From NCBI GenBank assembly GCA_031265005.1, contig JAISDD010000069.1, forward strand, positions 1 to 6,712: a DNA stretch of 6,712 nucleotides. Reading direction: 5' to 3'. This DNA comes from Syntrophomonadaceae bacterium (GTDB taxonomy: Bacteria; Bacillota; Syntrophomonadia; Syntrophomonadales; Syntrophomonadaceae). Below are positions 1 to 6,214 of the stretch, piece by piece. The notes below the pieces were generated by a model. The model was not told the DNA's origin and ran no database searches. It worked only from the letters and a program-made list of their open reading frames with translations. Numbering within the stretch: the stretch's first letter is position 1; each line of letters begins with the position of its first letter. The translations under genes were made by a program, and so were the position numbers.

Positions 1-60
1 AAAGAAGAATTAATAAGATTTTATGAAAAATATTCAAAGAAAAAAGAAAGTCGTCCCTGA
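1..60 (+). CDS. C-terminal tail of an unidentified gene, cut by the left window edge
   Basis: Frame 1 of the plus strand is open from the first base and ends at a TGA at 58-60, giving 19 residues rich in Lys and Glu and ending KKKESRP. The charged, lysine-rich end and the Phe-Tyr-Glu-Lys-Tyr stretch look like a real hydrophilic protein terminus. The stop comes just before mutS2 ends on the other strand, which fits a convergent arrangement. No family can be recognised from so little. It could also be a chance open frame, since 20 codons without a stop is not strong evidence. Extending the sequence leftward would decide. Confidence 0.45.
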   Translation, partial: KEELIRFYEKYSKKKESRP

Positions 61-61
61 T

Positions 62-81
62 AAAACCGTATCGAACGGCTC
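62..81 (-). terminator. Weak intrinsic-terminator-like hairpin downstream of mutS2
   Basis: Read on the minus strand, about 30 bases after the mutS2 stop, the sequence AGCCGT-TCGAT-ACGGTT forms a short stem (four Watson-Crick pairs CCGT/ACGG plus a T-A closing pair, with possible G-T and A-T extension) followed by TTTTAT. The T tract is on the correct side for ending mutS2 and on the wrong side for the plus-strand gene. The stem is short, so the call is tentative. Confidence 0.35.
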
Positions 82-110
82 ACTTTGCACCCCCGGCAGC
101 GGATAGTTAT

Positions 111-2468
111 TTATTTCAATTCAATTATGGTCACTCCATGTCCTCCTTCATCAGGACGCCCGTCACGAAATGAGCTTATTGAAGGATGAACCGCCAGATC
201 CATTTGAAGCGATTTGCGCTGAACTCCGGTTCCTTTTCCGTGGATGACTCTTACCATGGGCAACCCTACTAATACGGCGTCGTCTAAATATTTATCCAGC
301 AGTTCCTGCGCCTCTTCAGCCAGTTTACCGCGCAAATCAATTTCTGAGGACATTTTTTGCGCTTTTTCTAAGAAGCTGCTGTTACGAAAATTATAGCTTT
401 TGCTCTCTTGTTCATCGATATGTTCTAATTGAAGCGCGTTTACTTCGAGCCGCATTATACCTACTTGAACCATCACCTGCCCTTGCTGGTCCGGTTTGGT
501 CAAAACATAACCTTTTTGTTTGATATCTTTTATAAAAACATAGTCGCCCGGAATTATATTAATTCGGTTTTTATTGGGTTTATCGCTGTTTATAACGCTA
601 TTAAGCCTCGGTTTACCGCTAAGCAACTTTAATTTTTTACGCCCCTCTTCTATCTCATGCCATTTAGGTATTTCCGGACGCTTTTTCAAAACTTCCTTCA
701 GTTCGTTTATGGCTTCATCAGCTTCCTGACGCATTTCCCTGATATAAGCGTCAGCCTTTTCCTGAGCTTTCGACAACAAACTTTCCCTTTCTTGACGCCA
801 TTTTTCCTTTTCATTGACCAATAACTGCTTTTCTGTACTCAAAAAATGCTTTAATTCGTCTAATTCACGAATCGCTGTTTCATATTCCACACGGCTGGTT
901 TTGAGCTGCCGCAGCATATTGCCAATTTCTATCTCATTTTGCGGTACTAATTCGCGCGCTTTTAATACCATTTTTTTATCCAACCCTAAGCGTTCGGCTA
1001 TGGAAAAAGCGTTGCTCTGCCCAGGCATACCCACCGTTAATTTATAAGTTGGCCGCAAAGAAAGCGGGTCAAATTCCACACAAGCATTTTCCACTCTTTT
1101 ATTTTGAAAAGCATAGCTTTTCAGTTCACTTTGATGAGTAGTGATAATAACTCTGGCATTCTTTTTTCTCAATTCTTCTAAAATCACCTGTGCTAACGCC
1201 GCTCCTTCCGTCGGATCGGTGCCGGCGCCCAATTCATCCAGTAAAACCAGCGAATTAGGCCCAGTTTGTTTCATAATAGTGATAATATTACTCATATGTG
1301 AAGAAAAAGTACTTAACGACTGTTCTATACTTTGTTCATCTCCAATATCCACATATATATTATCAAATATCGCTATGCTGCTTTTTTCCTGCGCCGGAAT
1401 AAATAAACCCACCATGGTCATTACAGTCAGCAGTCCCAAAGTTTTTAAAACAACGGTTTTTCCTCCAGTATTAGGGCCAGTAATGACTAGCATATCAAAA
1501 TCACGGCCTAAATTTATGCTTATAGGAACGGCGCTTTCCCCCAGCAAAGGGTGCCTGGCCTTGACTACATCCACAATCCCGTCTTTATTAATTAAAGGCC
1601 GGTAAGCGTCCAATTCATAAGCCATCTTGGCCCGGGAGAAAATAAAATCCAAGCAGCTTAATATTTCTTGATTTAATCTTAATTCCTCGCTGAAAACCTC
1701 CACTTGACTACTGAGTTCGTTCAGTATTTTCTGTATCTCCCGTTGTTCTTCATTTTGCATAGCGCGAATGTGATTATTTTGTTCCACTACTGCCAGAGGT
1801 TCAATAAAAACAGTAGCCCCGCTGGAGGATTCATCATGTATTATCCCTCTGACTTCATAACGAAACTCTTGTTTTACTGGTACTACATAACGTCCGTCCC
1901 GTTCGGTCACTAAAATGTCCTGTAGGCATTTTTGTTTATCCGGCGAATGAATAAAATCTTGCAGGTAGTTTTTAATTCTGGCGCGGGAAGCCGTTATCTG
2001 CCTGCGGATATTTTTTAAAGCAGCTGAAGCGGTATCTTTGATCTTTCCTTCTTCATCAACAGCGGCCTCAATATTTTTTCTAAGGTCCGTATTATCCGCA
2101 AGTTTTTTAAAATAACTTTCTAGGCGAGGACAGGCATTTTTGCCCGCCGTCATTCTTACCGCCAATTTTACCGCATTCAAAACTCTCAAAATATCCCGTA
2201 ATTCAAAAGACTGTAAACCGCCCCTCATCTCAACTTTCGCCAAACAATGGTCTATAATGGGAAGATCATAAAGAACAGAAAAATCTTGATAACGCAACAT
2301 TTCCATGGCTTCTTCCGTTTCATCCAGCAATATTTGTGTTTCAGCAAAATCGTGCGACAATCTCACGTTTTCAACTTTTTTACGTCCACCGTCACCATAA
2401 GCAAAATGGAGCCATTGTTCTTTTATTTTAGGAAACTCTAATTTATGTAAAGTTTTTTCATCTATCAT
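111..2468 (-). CDS. mutS2: MutS2: Smr-domain MutS-family ATPase (ribosome-collision rescue / recombination control)
   Basis: A complete 785-residue protein, the usual MutS2 length. An N-terminal helical core/clamp region (about 1-300) lacks the mismatch-recognition domain of MutS. The ABC-type ATPase follows: Walker A GPNTGGKT at 331-338, a Q-loop/signature region with STFSSHM at 386-392, Walker B LVLLDELGAGTDP at 407-419 and the switch histidine in TTH at 443-445. A charged coiled coil covers about 515-600, a KOW-like segment begins at PGD 640-642, and the C-terminal Smr domain carries DLRG at 711-714, HGKGTG at 743-748 and EGGHG at 774-778. All catalytic motifs look intact. In Bacillus subtilis MutS2 (also RqcU) binds collided ribosomes and splits them for quality control; in other bacteria it has been described as a branched-DNA-binding anti-recombination nuclease. 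It is cytoplasmic. The ATG start is preceded at 11 nt by AAGGCGG. It lies 74 bp after the U32 gene and is probably co-transcribed. The identification is secure; which role dominates here cannot be read from sequence. Confidence 0.97.
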   Translation of the reverse strand: MIDEKTLHKLEFPKIKEQWLHFAYGDGGRKKVENVRLSHDFAETQILLDETEEAMEMLRYQDFSVLYDLPIIDHCLAKVEMRGGLQSFELRDILRVLNAVKLAVRMTAGKNACPRLESYFKKLADNTDLRKNIEAAVDEEGKIKDTASAALKNIRRQITASRARIKNYLQDFIHSPDKQKCLQDILVTERDGRYVVPVKQEFRYEVRGIIHDESSSGATVFIEPLAVVEQNNHIRAMQNEEQREIQKILNELSSQVEVFSEELRLNQEILSCLDFIFSRAKMAYELDAYRPLINKDGIVDVVKARHPLLGESAVPISINLGRDFDMLVITGPNTGGKTVVLKTLGLLTVMTMVGLFIPAQEKSSIAIFDNIYVDIGDEQSIEQSLSTFSSHMSNIITIMKQTGPNSLVLLDELGAGTDPTEGAALAQVILEELRKKNARVIITTHQSELKSYAFQNKRVENACVEFDPLSLRPTYKLTVGMPGQSNAFSIAERLGLDKKMVLKARELVPQNEIEIGNMLRQLKTSRVEYETAIRELDELKHFLSTEKQLLVNEKEKWRQERESLLSKAQEKADAYIREMRQEADEAINELKEVLKKRPEIPKWHEIEEGRKKLKLLSGKPRLNSVINSDKPNKNRINIIPGDYVFIKDIKQKGYVLTKPDQQGQVMVQVGIMRLEVNALQLEHIDEQESKSYNFRNSSFLEKAQKMSSEIDLRGKLAEEAQELLDKYLDDAVLVGLPMVRVIHGKGTGVQRKSLQMDLAVHPSISSFRDGRPDEGGHGVTIIELK

Positions 2469-2479
2469 GTATTCTCTAT

Positions 2480-2486
2480 CCGCCTT
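2480..2486 (-). promoter_or_regulatory. Ribosome binding site of mutS2
   Basis: AAGGCGG differs from AAGGAGG at one base and sits 11 nt before the ATG, slightly farther than optimal. A moderate translation rate is inferred. No better start codon or Shine-Dalgarno sequence is nearby, and MIDEKTLHKLEF is a typical MutS2 N-terminus. Confidence 0.6.
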
Positions 2487-2519
2487 AAAATTTATCGTTG
2501 GTTTGCGTACCCGGCTAAT

Positions 2520-2525
2520 ATTATA
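2520..2525 (-). promoter_or_regulatory. Possible -10 box (TATAAT) in front of mutS2
   Basis: On the minus strand the TA dinucleotide repeat runs directly into a perfect TATAAT about 50 bp before the mutS2 ATG. The best -35-like hexamer upstream is TTCAGT at 2546-2551, matching TTGACA at three of six positions with a 20-bp spacer, which is too long for good activity. A TATAAT next to a TA run can also arise by chance. The call is weak; read-through from the U32 promoter is the simpler source of mutS2 transcript. Confidence 0.22.
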
Positions 2526-2542
2526 TATATATATATATATAT
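2522..2542. repeat. TA dinucleotide microsatellite, 10.5 units, between the U32 gene and mutS2
   Basis: Twenty-one uninterrupted alternating T and A bases begin directly after the U32 stop codon (TAG at 2545-2543) and fill the first part of the 74-bp gap before mutS2. The tract is self-complementary, easily melted and prone to length change by slipped-strand replication. It lies in non-coding DNA, so length changes would not break either protein but could alter promoter spacing or mRNA folding upstream of mutS2. It could also be an assembly-sensitive tract. Confidence 0.95.
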
Positions 2543-5041
2543 CTACTGAACTCCCCGAAAATAGTGTCCGCGTGTAAATGATCCGCTGGTGATAGAATTC
2601 CTGATTTTTTCTAAAAAATCCCGGTCGGGGGCAGCTCCCTTTTTTATCTGGTCCCTGACCATGCGGTATGAAGCGACAATTTGTCCTAATTTTTGGTGTT
2701 CGTCTAAACGAGCTTCTATTCTAAAACCAGCCGGTTTCAATTGCGCAAGTTTTAACAAATGATCCAGCATAAACAAAGGCCTTGAATTAAAAACATAATT
2801 TCTGCAATTGCGGTCAGTAACAACAGGAAAACAGTATTTTTTTTCATCTTCCAGGCAATAGGCTTTACTTTTACAGTACTTAAAACAAGGTTTACCTTCT
2901 TTAATTCCCCAGGCACTTCTTAGCATACAATTTTCGGCTACCATAAGCAATACTTCCCCATGTACTAATATTTCCACCGGCAAGCCCGCAAAGTCAGTCA
3001 ATTGACTATAATTCAGTTCCGGCGACAAACATACTATTGAGGCCCCTAAAGATTGTAAATATTTAACAGAAAAAGGGTTGAATACATTGAAGGAATAGTC
3101 GGCAAATATTTTTAATCCATGTTCTTTCGCCCATTGTAAAGCTCCCACATTCCCTGCCATAATTTTTGTAAAACCCCAATCTTCAGCTTGTTTAATATAT
3201 TTTTCCATTTCTTCTGTTTTTTGTATGCGAGGCCAAGCCGGTATAATTTCCACTTGGTTCTTTTCTCCCCACTCTAATATTTGCCAATAGCTTTTTTTAT
3301 TTACCGCCGCTTTGTTCCCTAACCCGTCTAAGTACAAATAAATGCGGTCAGTTTTTTGCTCGATAGCCGCCGCCGCTTGCTCGGTATTACTGACGGCCAC
3401 GCTGATGTAAGGAGTCCTCCGCTCATCTCTCCCATTATCCTCAGTAAGAAATTTCTTATCAAACAATAAATCTTTTTCTTTTTCATACCACGTTCCCTCA
3501 ACAGCCTTATAACGATATGGTTTAAAACGCTGCTCCATAATCTCTGTTATCGCTTGGCGGCGCATTTTATTTATTTCTCTAAAAGGGATCATCACTTGCT
3601 CATCCTCAACGATTTCCAAACTGCGTAAATAAAAACAGGTATTACCTAAACGCGACAATTTATCAAATAACAGGTCATAGGTCAGCGGATATTTTTCCGC
3701 CGGAACCGCTGTGCTTTCTGAATAAATTTCCGAACTGTGTCCTTCATCATCCCTGAATATCAAACGCACAGGCGCGTCTATTCTCATATATACCGCAGCT
3801 TCAACGCCTAATTTATTATTCTGAAGCCAATTATGGCTTTCGGACGCTTTCATCATCAATTGATGGTCATGGGTTTTAAAAACCCTATCATCCACATTTA
3901 CTGGTTCCTTTATTTTTAAAGCTATTTCATCTCCTGCTGCGGCTTCCGCTATACTCCTATTTTCCATAAACATCTCATCAATAATAAACGCCGGACCTTT
4001 GCCTTTGGATATCCACACTTCTATACCGTCGCTTACCCTAAGCGGCTCTTTTAATTTTATAACTGCCAGCCCTCCTGCATTTTTATTTTTAATCCGTCCT
4101 ATATAAATTCCACGGTTGTTAGGTCTTTTGCTGCTTAAACAATTATCCTGCGACCCTGTAAAATAGCCGTCGGTAAAGTTACGGTTGAATATTTGCGCCA
4201 GATCCCTTTTATAATCTTTGGTATCTGGTTCCGCACCAAAACGCAGCTGGTCTAAAACCTGCCGGTAAATACCTGTGACAACGGCTACGTATTCCATTCT
4301 TTTCATACGCCCTTCAATTTTCAACGCGCTTACACCAGCGTTTTGCAGTTCTTTCAAATGATCAAGCAAACATAAATCCGCCGTACTCATAAGGTAAGTC
4401 CCGTTTTTTTCAACGGCCGTATCCATTCCATTGTTTTCAATTAATTTATAAGACATGCGGCAAGGCTGAGAACATCGCCCTCGGTTACCGCTACGTCCTC
4501 CTACCATGCTGCTGAACAAACACTGTCCTGAATAACAATAGCACAGCGCCCCATGAACAAAAACTTCCAGCTGTAAATCAGGGTTCTCGGCATGTATATT
4601 TTTTATCTCCGCCAACGATAATTCCCGCGCCAAGACAGCTTGTTTCAGGCCCTGCTCTTTAATCAGCTTCGCTCCTAAAGCGTTATGGACCGTCATTTGA
4701 GTGCTGGCATGTAAATTTAAATCCGGAAATAATTTTCGCAGCAGGTAAATCAGCCCTAGATCCTGAACAATTAACGCGTCCGCACCATGATCGTACAGAA
4801 CGCGGATCCAATCTATAAGCGCCTCTAATTCGCTGTTTTGCAATATAGTATTGATGGTTATGTATATTTTTTTATTGTACAAATGCGCTATTTCCAGCGC
4901 CGAAATAATTTCTTGCGTAGAAAAATTGCCCGCTGACTGGCGGGCGCTGTAATCTTTGCCGCCTAGATAAACTATATCGGCGCCATTGGCAATAGCCGCG
5001 ATAAAAGCCTGCCAGTTTCCAGCCGGCGCTAATAATTTCAT
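2543..5041 (-). CDS. U32-family protein with DUF3656-like region and a second degenerate U32-like half; probable RNA hydroxylase of the RlhA type
   Basis: An 832-residue cytoplasmic protein. The N-terminal U32 barrel (about 1-300) opens with KLLAPAGNWQAF and carries YLGGKDYSAR at 25-34, the signature region EVFVHGALC at 159-167 and cysteines C167, C174, C190, C194 and C224, spaced much like the four [4Fe-4S] ligands of UbiU. IEGRMK at 242-247 ends the domain. A beta-rich region resembling DUF3656 spans about 370-500. A second U32-like half (about 545-832) has HGE at 694-696, C705, C719, C723, C729, C737 and C746, and a C-terminal repeat of the IEGR segment. Despite the 'peptidase' label, characterised relatives are oxygen-independent hydroxylases: RlhA acts on 23S rRNA C2501, TrhP on tRNA and UbiU/UbiV on ubiquinone precursors. 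An rRNA or tRNA substrate is inferred, not shown. The ATG at 5041 is chosen over the ATG at 5122 because AAGGGAG lies 5 nt before it and the likely promoter lies inside the longer frame. mutS2 follows after 74 bp. Confidence 0.9.
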   Translation of the reverse strand: MKLLAPAGNWQAFIAAIANGADIVYLGGKDYSARQSAGNFSTQEIISALEIAHLYNKKIYITINTILQNSELEALIDWIRVLYDHGADALIVQDLGLIYLLRKLFPDLNLHASTQMTVHNALGAKLIKEQGLKQAVLARELSLAEIKNIHAENPDLQLEVFVHGALCYCYSGQCLFSSMVGGRSGNRGRCSQPCRMSYKLIENNGMDTAVEKNGTYLMSTADLCLLDHLKELQNAGVSALKIEGRMKRMEYVAVVTGIYRQVLDQLRFGAEPDTKDYKRDLAQIFNRNFTDGYFTGSQDNCLSSKRPNNRGIYIGRIKNKNAGGLAVIKLKEPLRVSDGIEVWISKGKGPAFIIDEMFMENRSIAEAAAGDEIALKIKEPVNVDDRVFKTHDHQLMMKASESHNWLQNNKLGVEAAVYMRIDAPVRLIFRDDEGHSSEIYSESTAVPAEKYPLTYDLLFDKLSRLGNTCFYLRSLEIVEDEQVMIPFREINKMRRQAITEIMEQRFKPYRYKAVEGTWYEKEKDLLFDKKFLTEDNGRDERRTPYISVAVSNTEQAAAAIEQKTDRIYLYLDGLGNKAAVNKKSYWQILEWGEKNQVEIIPAWPRIQKTEEMEKYIKQAEDWGFTKIMAGNVGALQWAKEHGLKIFADYSFNVFNPFSVKYLQSLGASIVCLSPELNYSQLTDFAGLPVEILVHGEVLLMVAENCMLRSAWGIKEGKPCFKYCKSKAYCLEDEKKYCFPVVTDRNCRNYVFNSRPLFMLDHLLKLAQLKPAGFRIEARLDEHQKLGQIVASYRMVRDQIKKGAAPDRDFLEKIRNSITSGSFTRGHYFRGVQ

Positions 5042-5046
5042 TTTTT

Positions 5047-5053
5047 CTCCCTT
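5047..5053 (-). promoter_or_regulatory. Ribosome binding site that fixes the U32 gene start
   Basis: AAGGGAG lies 5 nt before the ATG at 5041-5039. Family members typically begin with a Met-(Lys/Glu)-Leu-Leu-Ala-Pro-Ala-Gly motif, and this ATG yields exactly that N-terminus. The upstream ATG at 5122 would add 27 basic residues not expected in the family. Confidence 0.85.
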
Positions 5054-5080
5054 AAAATCTTTTAAAATTTTCTTTAGTTT

Positions 5081-5109
5081 ATTATAGCAAAACTCTCGAT
5101 GCGTTTTCA
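5081..5109 (-). promoter_or_regulatory. Extended -10 promoter for the U32 gene and mutS2
   Basis: On the minus strand TGCTATAAT (5089-5081) is a perfect extended -10 element (TGnTATAAT). A weak -35 (TGAAAA, 5109-5104; three of six matches) lies 17 bp upstream, as is usual when TGn is present. The transcript would start near 5074, giving a leader of about 33 nt before the ATG at 5041, with the ribosome binding site within it. A housekeeping sigma factor is implied. An inverted repeat begins directly beside the -35 region, so repression or activation there is possible. Confidence 0.7.
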
Positions 5110-5151
5110 TACTAATCCGCATTAAATCTGTTCCCTTAAAGTGGATTAGTA
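5110..5151. repeat. Inverted repeat with 11-bp arms adjoining the -35 region of the U32 promoter
   Basis: The arms TACTAATCCGC (5110-5120) and GTGGATTAGTA (5141-5151) are complementary at 10 of 11 positions; the remaining pair is G-T on the plus strand. The loop is 20 nt. The dyad starts one base upstream of the putative -35 hexamer of the minus-strand promoter. It could be a protein-binding operator, an RNA hairpin in read-through transcript from the NIF3 gene, or part of a small palindromic element. Confidence 0.75.
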
Positions 5152-5152
5152 C

Positions 5153-5211
5153 ATACTATTTTCCTTAGCCGCAGGCAAATATTTGTCTGCGTTTTTAATA
5201 GAGAATAGTAT
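5153..5211. repeat. Outer arms of a nested inverted repeat after the NIF3 gene
   Basis: ATACTATTTTC (5153-5163) pairs with GAGAATAGTAT (5201-5211) over 11 bp with one G-T pair. The arms enclose the 22-nt hairpin at 5170-5191. The right arm overlaps the last base of the NIF3 stop codon, so the whole structure would form at the 3' end of that transcript. TACTA/TAGTA pentamers are shared with the neighbouring inverted repeat (5110-5114, 5147-5151, 5154-5158, 5206-5210), which permits alternative pairings. Confidence 0.7.
5170..5198 (+). terminator. Strong hairpin with T tract on the plus strand, between the NIF3 and U32 genes
   Basis: CGCAGGCAAAT (5170-5180) is followed directly by its inverse ATTTGTCTGCG (5181-5191); 10 of 11 pairs are Watson-Crick and one is G-T on the plus strand. 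On that strand TTTTTAAT follows, which is intrinsic-terminator architecture. On the minus strand, where the genes lie, the hairpin is followed by GCTAAGGAAA with no T run, so it is a poor terminator for the NIF3 gene. It may block antisense transcription into the NIF3 gene, stabilise the NIF3 mRNA 3' end, or be a protein-binding palindrome centred on CAAATATTTG. Confidence 0.5.
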
Positions 5212-6164
5212 CAGCTGTTTCTGGATACTCTGATCAGTCCGGCAGCTGTAATTATATCGACATCTTTTTGTTCCAAACCATCTAAGAACAAATTCATCCC
5301 AATGGAATCACTAGCCATATGCCCAGCGACGATCACATTTATATGAAACTTTTTGGCAAGCTCCAACAGTTTATTCTGCATATGCATACAAATGAAAGTT
5401 CCAACTCCGGCGTCAGCCAGTTTCTCTATGGAACTATCAGGCCCTCCGGTTCCGCCGGTCACTTTTATGAAAACTTTTCCCGCTTTATTTTTGGGCTTGC
5501 CGCTTAAAATAACCGGGCCGGCTTTTTGCTTGGCAGCGGCTATATATTCAGGCACCTCCAACAGAATGTCCATAATATTTTCCAAAGTCGAATACTCATT
5601 ATCCCGCAATAAATTTTGCAAAAATTTATGTACCAAATTATCAGCAGGGCTATGAACACACATGAAGGGAATTTCTAAAATCTTGGCCGCGTCAACGGCG
5701 CGCTGATGATTCAATGGCATAAAGCCTCTCTGAACTTCTGAAATACGCGAAGACATTATCCCCTCAGCCACATTGACCGGTACTCCGGCGTGAACCATTA
5801 AATCTTCCTGCACTCCCATAACTTCGTGTAAACCGGCTTGAGCCGCTCCTTCCGGATGGTGCGCTATTATTAAGTCGACTTTCGCCCCTTTTTCCTTTAT
5901 CCGGTCGGCCAGAACGATCTCTGGAGTCTCGACGTCGATTCCGCAGAATACCCCTTTTATGTACGCTTCCCTGTTCCCCGCCAAAATTCTGGTGTCCGCG
6001 TAAGGATTCGTCAATTGCTCCATATCAAATAACTCCCGCTGCTTTTGAGAAAGATGGTCGTATTGTTTCCTCTGTCCCTGTAAATATAATTCCAGCGAAT
6101 CGCCTCTGACGTCGCAGGCTTTCCCCATATTTACCGCCAGTTCATAAATATCTTTAAGTTTCAT
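5211..6164 (-). CDS. NIF3-family protein (dinuclear metal-binding, NGG1p-interacting-factor-3-like), function unknown
   Basis: A 317-residue soluble protein with no signal peptide or membrane segment. NIF3 features in order: GIDVET at 75-80, the metal-ligand pair HHP at 102-104 after a hydrophobic strand (VDLIIA), HSPAD with H171 and D175, a glycine-rich TGGTGG at 236-241, and GHMASD with H282 and D286 near the C-terminus. In the classical family the last motif is His-x3-Glu; here it is His-x3-Asp, a conservative change. About 70 residues precede the first core strand, making the N-terminus longer than in short NIF3 proteins such as E. coli YbgI (about 250 residues). NIF3 proteins form toroidal hexamers with a two-metal site. 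Some are labelled type 2 GTP cyclohydrolase I, but that activity is not established for the family and is not claimed here. GAGG lies 8 nt before the ATG. The gene starts 50 bp after the DUF421 gene and no clear promoter is seen between them, so co-transcription is likely. The family call is firm; the biochemical role is open. Confidence 0.9.
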   Translation of the reverse strand: MKLKDIYELAVNMGKACDVRGDSLELYLQGQRKQYDHLSQKQRELFDMEQLTNPYADTRILAGNREAYIKGVFCGIDVETPEIVLADRIKEKGAKVDLIIAHHPEGAAQAGLHEVMGVQEDLMVHAGVPVNVAEGIMSSRISEVQRGFMPLNHQRAVDAAKILEIPFMCVHSPADNLVHKFLQNLLRDNEYSTLENIMDILLEVPEYIAAAKQKAGPVILSGKPKNKAGKVFIKVTGGTGGPDSSIEKLADAGVGTFICMHMQNKLLELAKKFHINVIVAGHMASDSIGMNLFLDGLEQKDVDIITAAGLIRVSRNS

Positions 6165-6172
6165 TTCTGCGG

Positions 6173-6177
6173 CCTCA
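6173..6177 (-). promoter_or_regulatory. Ribosome binding site of the NIF3-family gene
   Basis: TGAGG sits 8 nt upstream of the ATG at 6164-6162, in good position, and supports this start even though the N-terminus is longer than in short NIF3 proteins. Confidence 0.65.
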
Positions 6178-6214
6178 TTTCTGTAAAATATAAACTAACC
6201 TTCCCTTTTACTTA

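Noticed and set aside
429..1047. Small plus-strand frames (429-632, 814-1047) opposite the C-terminal half of mutS2
   Set aside because: Shadow frames over the KOW/coiled-coil coding sequence; no motif or start signal supports them.
1141..1605. A 154-codon plus-strand open frame opposite the MutS2 ATPase domain
   Set aside because: It is antisense to the conserved Walker A and B region, has no recognisable family, and its low-complexity Ser/Ile-rich composition is what an opposite-strand frame of such a gene gives.
2543..5041. Reading the U32 protein as a collagenase/protease
   Set aside because: The 'peptidase U32' name is historical. The cysteine clusters and the DUF3656-like region match the hydroxylase relatives (RlhA, TrhP, UbiU/UbiV), and no protease catalytic motif is evident.
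5110..5211. Insertion sequence or MITE with terminal inverted repeats
   Set aside because: The repeats are nested and side by side rather than terminal to one element, no target-site duplication was found, and no second copy occurs in this window; a genome-wide copy search would be needed to revive it.
5353..5655. A 100-codon plus-strand open frame within the NIF3 gene
   Set aside because: It lies wholly within a well-supported minus-strand gene, without a convincing ribosome binding site or domain; treated as a shadow.
6165..6214. Possible promoter for the NIF3 gene (TATATT near 6187-6192 on the minus strand)
   Set aside because: AT-rich sequence after the DUF421 stop gives a -10-like hexamer, but no -35 lies at proper spacing and no TGn extension is present; co-transcription is simpler.
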